Positions 1 through 8,713 of a stretch of 64,000 nucleotides of DNA are shown here, one piece after another (position 1 is the stretch's first letter; every line of letters begins with the position of its first letter). Made by a program: the position numbers and the translations under genes. The DNA is from Clostridia bacterium. GTDB lineage: Bacteria > Bacillota > Clostridia > Christensenellales > Aristaeellaceae. The DNA is taken from the NCBI GenBank assembly GCA_017541205.1, contig JAFXZO010000086.1:62001-126000 (forward strand), written 5' to 3'. Below the pieces are notes generated by a model. That model was given only the letters and a program-made list of their open reading frames with translations. It had not been told where the DNA came from and ran no database searches.

Positions 1-969
1 GGCATCGCCATCATCTTCATCACCCACCGCCTGGACGAGGTGATGAACGCCGCCGACAGCGTGACCATCCTGCGCGACGGGCAATTGGTCTCCTCCTTCC
101 CCAAGGCCGAAACCAGCCCCGAAAAGCTGGCCGCCCTGATGATCGGGCGCGGCAGCGAAAGCGTGATCCAGGTGGAAAAGCGCAAGGAAGCGGTGGAGGG
201 CGGCGTGGCCATGAGCATCCGCGACCTGTGGGTGAACATGCCCGGCGAAGTGGACAAGGGCATCAGCCTGGACGTGCGCGAGGGCGAGATCCTGGGCATC
301 GGCGGCCTGGCCGGCCAGGGCAAGATCGGCATTCCCAACGGCGTGATGGGCCTGTACGAGGCCATCGGCGAGGTGGAGCTGTTCGGCCAGAAGCTGCCCC
401 TGGGCGACGCGGGCGCGGCGCTCAGGGCCGGGCTTGCCATGGTGAGCGAGGACCGGCGCGGCGTGGGCCTGCTGCTCGACCAGTCGATTGAAAACAACAT
501 CGCCTTTACCGCCATGCAGGTGAAGGGCAGCTTCATGAAAAAACTGCTGTGGCAGAAGGATGCCCGCGCCATCCGCCGTTACGCGGAGGAAATGATTAAG
601 GAATTGGATATCCGCTGCACCTCGCCCGCCCAGCCGGTGGGCACCCTGTCCGGCGGCAACCAGCAGAAGGTGTGCGTCGCCCGCGCCCTGGCGCTGGACC
701 CCAAATTCCTCTTTGTATCCGAGCCCACCCGCGGCATCGATATCGGCGCCAAGCAATTGGTGCTGGAAACGCTGGTGCGCCTGAACCGCGAAAAGGGCAT
801 GACCATCGTGATGGTCTCCTCCGAGCTGCAGGAGCTGCGCTCCATCTGCGACCGGATCGCCATCGTGGCGGAAGGCAAAGTGGTGGATATTCTGAAAGTG
901 GACGCCTCGGATACGGCCTTCGGCTTGGCCATGTCCGGCGTCAAGAGCAAGGAGGGTGAAGGCGCATGA
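1..969 (+). CDS. Sugar/nucleoside ABC importer ATPase, RbsA/YufO type (5' end outside window)
   Basis: Cytoplasmic ATPase that powers uptake of a sugar or nucleoside through the two permeases downstream. The frame is open from base 1, where the visible protein begins in the H-loop of the first nucleotide-binding domain (ITHRLDEV). The second domain is complete: a degenerate Walker A (GLAGQGKIG), the signature LSGGNQQK near nt 646-669, and the Walker B/D-loop EPTRGIDIGAK. Ser precedes the Walker B Glu where Asp is usual. Two fused domains of which the second is degenerate are typical of the RbsA/XylG/MglA/YufO family. Its stop overlaps the next start by 4 bp, so the genes are translationally coupled. 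The substrate is not readable; the lipoprotein or periplasmic-type binding protein should lie upstream of the window. Confidence 0.93.
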   Translation, partial: GIAIIFITHRLDEVMNAADSVTILRDGQLVSSFPKAETSPEKLAALMIGRGSESVIQVEKRKEAVEGGVAMSIRDLWVNMPGEVDKGISLDVREGEILGIGGLAGQGKIGIPNGVMGLYEAIGEVELFGQKLPLGDAGAALRAGLAMVSEDRRGVGLLLDQSIENNIAFTAMQVKGSFMKKLLWQKDARAIRRYAEEMIKELDIRCTSPAQPVGTLSGGNQQKVCVARALALDPKFLFVSEPTRGIDIGAKQLVLETLVRLNREKGMTIVMVSSELQELRSICDRIAIVAEGKVVDILKVDASDTAFGLAMSGVKSKEGEGA

Positions 970-3227
970 GCGAAAAAACCAAAGAAAAGCCATCCGTCCG
1001 TTCCCGGATCGTGCCGATTGTGCTGTTCATCCTGGCCGGAATCCTGCTGGTGGCCTCCGTCAGCGGCTACGCGCTGCAGGGCACGCAGGAGAGCAAGGCC
1101 AATCTGGACGATATGCGCACCAGCGCCGTTTTGCACGCCGCGTCCGAAGGGCTGATCAACTCCATCGCCCAGCAGGCGCGCGCCGATAAGCTGGCCGAGC
1201 TGCGCAAGGACAAGAATTTCCGCAAGCGCGGCCTGGACGAAGTGAACGAAATCTGCGACGGCGCGATGAACGAAGCCCGCGCGGAAGCGGAAAAGCTGTA
1301 CGCGAACCCCGTCGTGCAGGACAAGCCCGCGCTGGAAAGCGCCATTATTGCGTATGAAACGGCGCTGGCCGCGTCCGGCTCCCTGTCCCAGGACGAGCGT
1401 GCCGCCTACGCGGATCTCTATATCCAATTGGTGGACAACATTTCCGACTGGAAGGCCCTCGCCGCGGACGGGATGGACGACGACGCGGTGATCGCCGCCC
1501 TCGGCAAAACCGCGCCCGATCTTTTGAAGGATGAAAACGCCCATCTCCGGGCCGGCTTCGTGCGCCTTGCGCGCGATATGGCCGTCAAGCAGCAGGCCAA
1601 GGAGGACGCCGAAAGCCAGAACCAGCTTTTGACCGTCCTGGCCACCGCGGTGCCCGACTGGAACGAATACGCGGGGCTGGACAAGGACGCGCTGTGGGAA
1701 AAGCTGACGGCGGAGCTGCCCGAAATCGCCGCCGGGGAAAAATTTAAGGACGCGCTGCTTTCCGACGCGCTCGCCCGCGTCGAAGCCGCGCAAAAGGGCG
1801 AAACCCTGTCTGCCCCCGCCGAAAGTGAAGCCGGGGCGGAAACCGTGAGCGAAACCCAGGCGGATTACCGGTATTTCGCCGCCACGGAGGATCTGGCCCA
1901 GAAGGAGCTGGCGGAAAACGCCGCCTATGATGCGCTGTACGCACAGCTGGTGACCATCATTCCCGATCTGGGCACGCTGAGCAGCAAGCTGCAGGGCACG
2001 CTGCGCGAAAACATCGAAAAGGTGCTGTACCTGGAGGACGACGGCTTCTCCGCCCGCTACAACACCTACCGCAGCCAAAAGGCGGAGCCGGAAGCCTCCG
2101 GCGCGTGGAAGCTGAATCTGGCTTCCCTGGCGCAGAACTTGCTTTTGGCCGGAATTGCGATTTTACTGCTTGGGCTGGTGGTCTTCTTCTGGGATCCCTT
2201 GACGCAAAGGTTCGGCGTATCCCGTACGATCATCGCCCTGTTCTTCGTGTACCTGTGCCTGCTGGCAGAGTTTTATAACATCAGCGTACGCATGATGATG
2301 GGCAACGTGCTGGAGCGCATGTCCATGTACGGCGTGCTGGTGCTGGCCATGATGCCGGGCATCCAGTGCGGCATCGGGCTCAACATGGGCATGACCATCG
2401 GCTGCATTTCGGGCCTGCTTGGCATCGTACTCGCCCTGCAGATCAATCTGGTCGGCTTCCCGGCGCTGGCGTTCGCCTGCGTATGCGGCGCGGTGGTTGC
2501 CCTGCCGCTGGGCTGGGCGTATTCCAAGCTGCTCAACCGCATGAAGGGCAACGAAATGACGATCTCGACGTACGTCGGCTTCTCCTTCGTGTCCCTCATG
2601 TGCATTGGCTGGATGATGCTGCCCTTCACCAACCCCAAGATTATTTGGCTGCTTTCCGGCAAGGGCCTGCGCGTAACGCACAGCCTGCTTGGCAGCTTCG
2701 CGCATCTGCTGGATAATTTCCTGGCCTTTAAGGTGTTCGGCATCAAGGTGCCCACCGGCGGCCTTCTGTTCCTGGGGCTGTGCTGCTTCCTGGTGTGGCT
2801 CTTCTCCCGTTCGCGCCTGGGCATTGCGATGACGGCGGCGGGCTCCAACCCGCGCTTTGCGGAAGCCAGCGGCATCAGCGTCAACCGCATGCGCACGGTG
2901 GGCACGGTGCTTTCCACGGTGATCGCCGCCGTGGGCATCGTGATCTATTCCCAGGCCTTCGGCTACGCGCAGCTCTACACAGCGCCGCGGCAGCTGGGCT
3001 TCGTCGCCTCCAGCGCCATCCTGATCGGCGGCGCGACGGTGAGCAAGGCAAAGGTCAGCCACGTGCTGATCGGCGTGTTCCTGTTTGAGGGCGTGCTGGT
3101 CTTCGGCCAGCAGATCGCCAATTCCATCATGGCCGGCGGCGGCCTGAGCGAGGTCATGCGCATCATGATTTCCAACGGCATCATCCTGTACGCTCTGACC
3201 CAGACTGGAGGTGGACGCCGTGCGTAA
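966..3227 (+). CDS. ABC importer permease (BPD_transp_2 family) with large extracytoplasmic insertion
   Basis: Membrane permease of the RbsC/YufP family, 753 aa. One N-terminal membrane segment (about residues 15-37) is followed by about 350 mostly hydrophilic, Ala/Glu/Lys/Asp-rich, helix-prone residues (about 38-385), and then the usual permease core with 8-9 membrane segments (about 388-753). The core holds the family motif around SRLGIAMTAAGSNPRFAEASGI. Family members are normally about 330-380 aa, so the insertion doubles the protein. By topology the inserted domain lies outside the cell. It starts 4 bp inside the preceding ATPase gene and its end overlaps the next permease. The family assignment of the core is secure; the insertion has no family I recognise. 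Confidence 0.9.
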   Translation: MSEKTKEKPSVRSRIVPIVLFILAGILLVASVSGYALQGTQESKANLDDMRTSAVLHAASEGLINSIAQQARADKLAELRKDKNFRKRGLDEVNEICDGAMNEARAEAEKLYANPVVQDKPALESAIIAYETALAASGSLSQDERAAYADLYIQLVDNISDWKALAADGMDDDAVIAALGKTAPDLLKDENAHLRAGFVRLARDMAVKQQAKEDAESQNQLLTVLATAVPDWNEYAGLDKDALWEKLTAELPEIAAGEKFKDALLSDALARVEAAQKGETLSAPAESEAGAETVSETQADYRYFAATEDLAQKELAENAAYDALYAQLVTIIPDLGTLSSKLQGTLRENIEKVLYLEDDGFSARYNTYRSQKAEPEASGAWKLNLASLAQNLLLAGIAILLLGLVVFFWDPLTQRFGVSRTIIALFFVYLCLLAEFYNISVRMMMGNVLERMSMYGVLVLAMMPGIQCGIGLNMGMTIGCISGLLGIVLALQINLVGFPALAFACVCGAVVALPLGWAYSKLLNRMKGNEMTISTYVGFSFVSLMCIGWMMLPFTNPKIIWLLSGKGLRVTHSLLGSFAHLLDNFLAFKVFGIKVPTGGLLFLGLCCFLVWLFSRSRLGIAMTAAGSNPRFAEASGISVNRMRTVGTVLSTVIAAVGIVIYSQAFGYAQLYTAPRQLGFVASSAILIGGATVSKAKVSHVLIGVFLFEGVLVFGQQIANSIMAGGGLSEVMRIMISNGIILYALTQTGGGRRA

Positions 3228-4506
3228 TACGAATCAAGTCAAATCTCATCTGGAAAAATACATCGTTACCTACCTGTTCATCGCGCTGAGCGTGCTGTTC
3301 ATCATCGCGTCCGGCCTGGACATCAACTATGTGGCAAGCCAGCTGCTGCTGCGCCTCAACCGCAACGCTTTCATCGTGCTGGCCCTGATCATCCCGATCA
3401 TCGCCGGCATGGGCATCAACTTCGCCATCACCATCGGGGCCATGGCGGCGCAGATCGGTCTGCTGCTCACCATCAACTGGGGCGTTTCCGGCGTGCCGGG
3501 CATCCTGCTCGCCGCGGCCATCACCCTGCCCCTCGGCGCGTTCTTCGGCTTCCTGATCGGCAAGCTGCTCAATAAGATGAAGGGGCAGGAGACCATCGGC
3601 TCCCTGATCCTGGGCTATTTTGCCAACGGCGCGTATCAATTGCTGTTCCTGTTCATCTTCGGCTCCATCATCCCGCTCAACAGCAACGTGACCATCGTGG
3701 GCGCGAGCGGCGTGCAGAACACCCTGAACCTGACCGGCTCCGTGGGCCTCTACACCGCCGTCGACGGCATCGCGCACATTTCCCTCCTGCTGGCCGTGTA
3801 CATCTTCTGCGGCGCGCTGGCGCTCGCGGCGGTGATCCAGTTCGTGCGCAAAAAGATCACCCAAAAACGTCTGCTCGCGTGTATCGCCTTGGCCGTGGTG
3901 ATTGCGGGCGTGTTCTGCATTCCCGCCGTGGCGGACGTCGTCAACGGCTCGCATGGCCGGGAACTCAAGCTGCCCCTGGTCACCTGGCTTTTGATCCTGC
4001 TGCTGTGCCTCTTCAACGCCACCATCATGCGCACCCGCCTGGGCCAAAAGTTCCGCGCCGTGGGCCAGAGCCAGACCGTGGCCAACGCCTCCGGCATCAA
4101 TGTTGACCGTACCCGCGTGATCGCCATCATGATTTCCACGGTGGTGGCCGGCTGGGGCCAGATCGTGTTCATGCAGAGCGAGGGCATTGGCACCTTCCAG
4201 ACCTATGCCGCGCATGAACAGGTGGGCCTGTACGCCGGCGCGGCGATCCTGGTCGGCGGCGCGTCCATTGACCGCGCGACCAACCTCCAGGCCCTGGTGG
4301 GCACCTTCCTGTTCCACTCCCTCTTCATCACCGCCCAGAGCGCCGCGTCCGCCATGTTCGGCAACTCCGCCGTGGGCGAATACTTCCGCGCCTTCCTCTC
4401 CTACGGCGTTATCGCCGTCGCGCTGATCATGTACGCCTGGCGCAGCGCCAAGCAAAAGAAAGCCGGCCAGATGAACCTTGCCGAGCAGCGCGCCGCGAAG
4501 TCGTAA
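3220..4506 (+). CDS. ABC importer permease, second subunit (YufQ/RbsC-like)
   Basis: Second, normal-sized permease (428 aa) of the same importer, with about 9 hydrophobic segments and the family motif TRLGQKFRAVGQSQTVANASGIN. I chose the GTG at 3220 because GGAGGT at 3207-3212 sits 7 bases before it; an in-frame GTG at 3211 lies inside that ribosome-binding site. It overlaps the previous gene by 8 bp. Two non-identical permeases after a double-domain ATPase are characteristic of the BmpA/YufNOPQ nucleoside importers and some sugar importers. The amylase-like gene downstream makes a sugar plausible but does not prove it. Confidence 0.9.
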   Translation: MRNTNQVKSHLEKYIVTYLFIALSVLFIIASGLDINYVASQLLLRLNRNAFIVLALIIPIIAGMGINFAITIGAMAAQIGLLLTINWGVSGVPGILLAAAITLPLGAFFGFLIGKLLNKMKGQETIGSLILGYFANGAYQLLFLFIFGSIIPLNSNVTIVGASGVQNTLNLTGSVGLYTAVDGIAHISLLLAVYIFCGALALAAVIQFVRKKITQKRLLACIALAVVIAGVFCIPAVADVVNGSHGRELKLPLVTWLLILLLCLFNATIMRTRLGQKFRAVGQSQTVANASGINVDRTRVIAIMISTVVAGWGQIVFMQSEGIGTFQTYAAHEQVGLYAGAAILVGGASIDRATNLQALVGTFLFHSLFITAQSAASAMFGNSAVGEYFRAFLSYGVIAVALIMYAWRSAKQKKAGQMNLAEQRAAKS

Positions 4507-4540
4507 GGGGACGAAAGAGAACGAGAAAGGGAAAGACGCT

Positions 4541-4579
4541 GGGGGACCCGCTCTTTGGCTTCCAAAGAGCGGGTCCCCC
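4541..4579. repeat. Perfect hairpin repeat, copy 1 (18-bp arms, 3-nt loop)
   Basis: Arms 4541-4558 and 4562-4579 are exact inverted repeats around a CTT loop; the apex reads CTTTGG-CTT-CCAAAG. No T-tract follows directly. The flank at 4580-4592, read on the minus strand, gives GGGGGTCTT before the stem, which resembles the flank of the copy at 51558. It lies between the permease gene and the amylase-like gene, where it could also end transcription. Two further copies are in this window (50254, 51558). Confidence 0.85.
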
Positions 4580-4668
4580 AAGACCCCCTCCCGAAAAAGC
4601 CGTATTTATGCTCTCTTCATTATTTGGAGGGGCATGTTTGTTTTTTGGGGGGAATACAAAACAATTTC

Positions 4669-4697
4669 TTGACAAGCGTTTCTTTTCATGCGATAGT
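4669..4697 (+). promoter_or_regulatory. Sigma-A-type promoter for the GH13 gene
   Basis: TTGACA at 4669-4674, 17-bp spacer, GATAGT at 4692-4697 as a weak -10. It lies about 45 bp before the chosen start of the amylase-like gene and downstream of the hairpin repeat, so that gene is probably its own transcription unit. Confidence 0.6.
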
Positions 4698-4740
4698 AGA
4701 TACAGTGAAAGAGCCACAGACAATGAAAGAAGGGATCGGC

Positions 4741-6372
4741 ATGAAAAAGTGTATTTGCCTTATCCTGGCGCTGTGCCTGCTGTGCGGCTGCGCGCTGTGC
4801 GAGGGTATGGACCGCACCGGAAAATACCGTCTGAACGAAAACGGCGAAGCGGTGATCGACGACGTGACCTTTTCCGGCCTCGATGTGCCGGACGACAATA
4901 ACCGCGTGTTTTACGAAATCTTCGTCGGCTCCTTTTCCGATTCAAACGGGGACGGCGTGGGCGATCTGCGCGGGATCATCAACCGCCTGGATTACCTGAA
5001 CGACGGCGACCCGGCCTCCGGGCTGAGCCTGGGCGTGGAGGGCATCTGGCTGACGCCGATTTTCGCTTCGCCTTCCTATCATAAATACGACGTGGCGGAT
5101 TTTTATGCCGTGGACCCGGCCTTTGGCACGATGGAGGACTTGAAGGACCTGATCGACGGCTGCCACGCGCGCGGGATCAAGCTGATCCTGGACCTGCCCA
5201 TCAATCACACCAGCACGCAAAACCGCTGGTTCAAAAACTTCCTCAACGCGCACCTCATGCAGAACCCCGGCAACGCCTATTATGATTTCTATTCCTGGCT
5301 GCCCCAGGGCGAAACCGCGCCCGCCGGGCGTCACTTTGTCCAGGCGAACAATGCCAAGGTGCGCTACGAAGCCAATTTTTCCGATTCCATGCCGGAGCCG
5401 GACTTCGATAACGAGGACGTGCGCAAGGCCATGCTGGACGTGGCGCTGTACTATATCGGCTTGGGCGTCGACGGCTTCCGTTTCGACGCGGCCAAGTATA
5501 TTTATTTCGGCGACAACGAGCGCTCGGCGGATTTCTGGGCCTGGTACATGGGCGAATTGAAGGCCGTAAAGAGCGATTTGTACGCGGTGGCCGAGGTCTG
5601 GGACGGCGACGGCGTGATCGACCAATACCTGCCCATCATGAACTGCTTTAACTTCACCATGAGCCAGATGAGCGGCCTGATCGCCGAAACGGGCAAGGGC
5701 GGCAGCGCGGGGCGCTTCACCGACTATGTGCAGACGTACCAGCAGCATTTGGACGCCCTGGGCGGCGGCAGCGTAAACGTCATGTTCGTATCCAACCATG
5801 ATATGGACCGCGCCGCCGGATACCTGACCGCCGCCAGCGGACAGATGAAGATGGCCGCGAACCTGTATCTGCTCTCTCCCGGCTCGCCCTTCATCTATTA
5901 CGGCGAGGAGATCGGCCTGCGCGGCTCGCGCGGCAGCGCGAACACCGACGCCAACCGCCGCCTGGCCATGCTCTGGGGCGACGGCGATACGGTTGCCGAT
6001 CCCGAAGGCGCCACCTACCCCAAAAATAAGCAGACCCCGTCCACCGTCAAGGAGCTGATGCAGAACGGCGACAGCCTTTACAGCTATTACAAGCGCCTCC
6101 TCATGATCCGCAAAGCGAACCCGGAAATCGCCCGCGGCGCGTATACCGCCCTGAACCTCCAGGATAACAAGGTGGGCGGCTTCTGCTGCGAATGGAACGG
6201 CCGGCGCGTGTATGTGCTCCATAATTCGTCCCTCGCCGCGAAAACCGTCGATCTTCGCTCCTTTGCCGGGGACGCGGCGCTCCAATTGGCCGCCGCCATC
6301 GGAATGAACGGCGCGTCGCTTGACGGCACGCTGCTCACCCTTGAACCGCAAACCAGCGCCGTGCTGCGCTGA
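4741..6372 (+). CDS. Secreted GH13 alpha-amylase family glycosidase (probable lipoprotein)
   Basis: Alpha-glucan hydrolase or transglycosylase acting outside the cell, 543 aa. The N-terminus has a Lys-Lys start, a hydrophobic core and a lipobox-like LCGC around residues 15-18. GH13 region II is VDGFRFDAAK (Asp nucleophile), region III holds the general acid in AVAEVWDGD, and region IV is FVSNHDMDRA. A GDGVGDLRG segment near the start of the barrel is also typical. The start at 4741 precedes the signal peptide; an in-frame ATG at 4723 would only add six residues. It follows an importer operon from which it is separated by a hairpin and its own promoter. The substrate cannot be read; starch or maltodextrin is the family default. 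Confidence 0.9.
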   Translation: MKKCICLILALCLLCGCALCEGMDRTGKYRLNENGEAVIDDVTFSGLDVPDDNNRVFYEIFVGSFSDSNGDGVGDLRGIINRLDYLNDGDPASGLSLGVEGIWLTPIFASPSYHKYDVADFYAVDPAFGTMEDLKDLIDGCHARGIKLILDLPINHTSTQNRWFKNFLNAHLMQNPGNAYYDFYSWLPQGETAPAGRHFVQANNAKVRYEANFSDSMPEPDFDNEDVRKAMLDVALYYIGLGVDGFRFDAAKYIYFGDNERSADFWAWYMGELKAVKSDLYAVAEVWDGDGVIDQYLPIMNCFNFTMSQMSGLIAETGKGGSAGRFTDYVQTYQQHLDALGGGSVNVMFVSNHDMDRAAGYLTAASGQMKMAANLYLLSPGSPFIYYGEEIGLRGSRGSANTDANRRLAMLWGDGDTVADPEGATYPKNKQTPSTVKELMQNGDSLYSYYKRLLMIRKANPEIARGAYTALNLQDNKVGGFCCEWNGRRVYVLHNSSLAAKTVDLRSFAGDAALQLAAAIGMNGASLDGTLLTLEPQTSAVLR

Positions 6373-6408
6373 GGAAGCATAGAGAAAACAAAAGAGGGGA
6401 GAAAACCA

Positions 6409-6921
6409 ATGAAAAGAACAGCCATTTTGCTCCTGGCCCTGATGCTCGCCCTGCTGCCCTGCCTTGCCGCCGTGCAGGCGGAGCAGGAAGAAGAAAAGCT
6501 GTGCAAAGCCAAATACTTCACACAGCTCAAATCCTCCGCGACCCCCAAGAAGATGATCGGCGACGGGCAGGCCTCCTTCTTCGCCGCCATCCTGTGGCTC
6601 GAGGTGGACAGCTATTATGAGGAAAAGTACGGCGACAGCACCGACGTGCTCGCGCTGCTCAAACGCCCGAGGATCGATTTCCTCAACGACAGGCCCATTT
6701 ACGCGGGCCTGGATAAAAGCGGCAACGGCTATGCCGCCTATCCGATGTTCGGCGGTGGTTATGACGTGTACGCCCTGAAGAAAAAGCAGGTCTACTACAT
6801 CGCCCATTATGGGGATGACGATTTGGCCAAGTTCCTCAAAACCTTGAAATCGATGGATCTCGTGGATAACAGCTACTTTTACGGCTCCTATCAGGGCGTG
6901 AGCGAAGCGTTCGGCAAATAA
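6409..6921 (+). CDS. Small secreted protein of unknown function
   Basis: A 170-aa protein with a clear signal peptide (cleavage probably after AVQA, about residue 23), preceded by GAGGGGAG at a good distance from the ATG. The mature part is about 145 residues and mixed alpha/beta by composition. Repeated aromatic residues occur near the C-terminus (YFYGSYQG), and there is one Cys. I do not recognise a family. It lies 36 bp after the GH13 gene on the same strand with no terminator between, so the two are probably co-transcribed; it could be an accessory or binding protein for that enzyme. Confidence 0.7.
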   Translation: MKRTAILLLALMLALLPCLAAVQAEQEEEKLCKAKYFTQLKSSATPKKMIGDGQASFFAAILWLEVDSYYEEKYGDSTDVLALLKRPRIDFLNDRPIYAGLDKSGNGYAAYPMFGGGYDVYALKKKQVYYIAHYGDDDLAKFLKTLKSMDLVDNSYFYGSYQGVSEAFGK

Positions 6922-6933
6922 GAAAAGCGCGTT

Positions 6934-6976
6934 CCCGCAGCAAAAAGCCGCCCTTCAGCGGGCGGCATTTTTGCGG
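6934..6976. terminator. Bidirectional terminator between convergent genes
   Basis: Long imperfect stem: AAAAAGCCGCCC pairs with GGGCGGCATTTTT, extended by CCCGCA/TGCGGG. A-run and T-run flank the GC stem on both strands. It separates the small secreted protein from prfC. Confidence 0.8.
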
Positions 6977-6984
6977 GATGACGG

Positions 6985-8583
6985 TTATTTTTCCACCGGC
7001 CTCGGAGCGATCTCGCTCAATTCGAGGCCCTTGTTTTTTTCGCCGGCGAGGCGGATGCTCCACTCGTTTTCAAAGAACAGCACGGGCTGCTCCGCGCTGT
7101 CAAAGCCGCGGGCGGAGGTGGAGGTCAATTGCAATTGGTCCGCGGGGACGGGGGAATCGAGGATCCAGCGGACGAAGCGGTAGCCGAGCCGGTCCATGAC
7201 CAGGTCCACGCCGTATTCGCTCTTGAGGCGGTAGGTGAGCACGTCGAACTGCAATTCGCCCACCACGCCCACGATGAATTCCTCCAGGCCTGTTTCGTTG
7301 CGCCGGAAGGTCTGGATCGCGCCTTCTTCGGCCAGCTGATGAATACCCTTGACAAACTGCTTGCGCTTCATGGAATCGAGCGGCCGCACGCGGGCGAAGC
7401 GCTCCGGCGCGAAGACGGGGATCTTTTCAAACTTGATTTTCCGGCCCACGGCCAGCGTATCGCCCAGGCGGTACACGCCGGGATCGAACAGGCCGATGAT
7501 ATCGCCGGGGTAGGCTTCCTCCACGCCCTCGCGCTCGTCCGCCATGAACTGCTGGGGCTGCTTGACCTGCATTTCCTTGCCTGTGCCGGAGTGCCAGACG
7601 GTCATGCCCTTGTGGAATACGCCGCTGACCACGCGCAGGAACGCCAGCCGGTCCCGGTGCGCGGGGTTCATGTTCGCCTGGATCTTGAAGATGAAGCCGG
7701 AGAAGTTTTCGTCCTCAGGCTCGATCATGCCCTGGTCGCTCTCCCGGGGCAAGGGGCGCTCGGTATAGCGGAGGAAGCGGTAGAGGAAGGGCTCCACGCC
7801 GAAATTGGTGACCGCGCTGCCAAAGAACATGGGCGTCAATTCGCCGCGCCGCACCGCCTCCAGGTTGAATTCGTCGCCCGCCTCGTCGAGCAGCTCGATT
7901 TCGTCCGCCAGGCGGCTGCGGTAATGCTTGTCCAGCGCCGTTTCGATGGCGGGATCGTCGATGGCGATGACGGTCTTGCCCGCCTTGGTTTTGCCGTGGT
8001 CGCCGCCAAAATAGAGCTCCACGGTTTTTTCGTCGCGGTGGTACACGCCCTGGAAATCGCCGTCCACGCCGATGGGCCAGTTGACCGGGCACGCGCGCAC
8101 GCCCAGCACCTGCTCGATTTCTTCCATCAGGGCAAAGGGGTCCTTTGCGGCGCGGTCCATTTTGTTGACGAACGTGAAGATCGGGATGCCGCGCATCCGG
8201 CACACCTTGAACAGCTTCACCGTCTGCTCCTCCACGCCCTTGGCCGCGTCGATGAGCATCACCGCGCTGTCCGCCGCCACCAGCACGCGGTACGTGTCCT
8301 CGGAAAAGTCCTGGTGGCCCGGGGTATCCAGGATGTTGATATGAAAGCCGTCAAATTCAAACTGCATGGCGCTGGACGTGACCGAAATGCCGCGCTGCTT
8401 TTCGATCTCCATCCAGTCGCTGGTGGCGTGGCGCTCGGCCCGGCGCGCCTTCACGCTGCCTGCCTGGCGGATCGCGCCGCCGTAGAGCAGCAATTTTTCC
8501 GTCAGGGTCGTTTTGCCCGCGTCGGGATGGCTGATGATGGCAAAGGTGCGCCTGCAGGCCACCTCTTTGGATAGGTCTGACAT
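6985..8583 (-). CDS. prfC: Peptide chain release factor 3
   Basis: RF3, the GTPase that recycles RF1/RF2 from the ribosome after peptide release; cytoplasmic, 532 aa, the usual length. The G1 motif SHPDAGKTT is at about residues 18-26, G3 DTPGHQDF near 90 and G4 NKMD near 145, followed by the RF3-specific C-terminal half. The ATG at 8583 has AGGAGGAAAAAGGC immediately upstream. It is monocistronic, with its own promoter (8684-8713) and a 90-nt leader that carries a four-codon ORF. Convergent with the gene at 6409, from which a bidirectional terminator separates it. Confidence 0.97.
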   Translation of the reverse strand: MSDLSKEVACRRTFAIISHPDAGKTTLTEKLLLYGGAIRQAGSVKARRAERHATSDWMEIEKQRGISVTSSAMQFEFDGFHINILDTPGHQDFSEDTYRVLVAADSAVMLIDAAKGVEEQTVKLFKVCRMRGIPIFTFVNKMDRAAKDPFALMEEIEQVLGVRACPVNWPIGVDGDFQGVYHRDEKTVELYFGGDHGKTKAGKTVIAIDDPAIETALDKHYRSRLADEIELLDEAGDEFNLEAVRRGELTPMFFGSAVTNFGVEPFLYRFLRYTERPLPRESDQGMIEPEDENFSGFIFKIQANMNPAHRDRLAFLRVVSGVFHKGMTVWHSGTGKEMQVKQPQQFMADEREGVEEAYPGDIIGLFDPGVYRLGDTLAVGRKIKFEKIPVFAPERFARVRPLDSMKRKQFVKGIHQLAEEGAIQTFRRNETGLEEFIVGVVGELQFDVLTYRLKSEYGVDLVMDRLGYRFVRWILDSPVPADQLQLTSTSARGFDSAEQPVLFFENEWSIRLAGEKNKGLELSEIAPRPVEK

Positions 8584-8633
8584 GCCTTTTTCCTCCTGAT
8601 TTGTTCTTGTAAAAGCCAGCCAACCGGGCGGTA

Positions 8634-8648
8634 TTAACGCGGAAGCAT
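8634..8648 (-). CDS. Four-codon upstream ORF in the prfC leader (Met-Leu-Pro-Arg-stop)
   Basis: ATG-CTT-CCG-CGT-TAA read on the minus strand, preceded by the strong ribosome-binding site GAGGGAGG 5 bases upstream, and lying between the prfC promoter and the prfC start. The spacing and Shine-Dalgarno match make translation likely; a regulatory role is inference. Confidence 0.5.
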   Translation of the reverse strand: MLPR

Positions 8649-8683
8649 GGTATTCCTCCCTCGAAAATGATAGGAAACGCTGT

Positions 8684-8713
8684 ATTATACACCCAAATGC
8701 CGCGGCGTTTCAA
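8684..8713 (-). promoter_or_regulatory. Sigma-A promoter of prfC
   Basis: On the minus strand TTGAAA (8713-8708), 18-bp spacer, TATAAT (8689-8684). The predicted start near 8677 gives a leader of about 95 nt including the short upstream ORF. Confidence 0.75.

Noticed and set aside
579..2078. Long minus-strand open frame opposite the ABC transporter genes
   Set aside because: Composition (Gly/Arg/His/Gln-rich, no domain) and its position exactly opposite strong genes mark it as an antisense shadow of GC-rich coding DNA; the same holds for long frames such as 3181-4581 minus, 4942-6807 minus, 7129-8574 plus, 8969-10441 minus, 48059-50398 minus and 60507-62087 plus.
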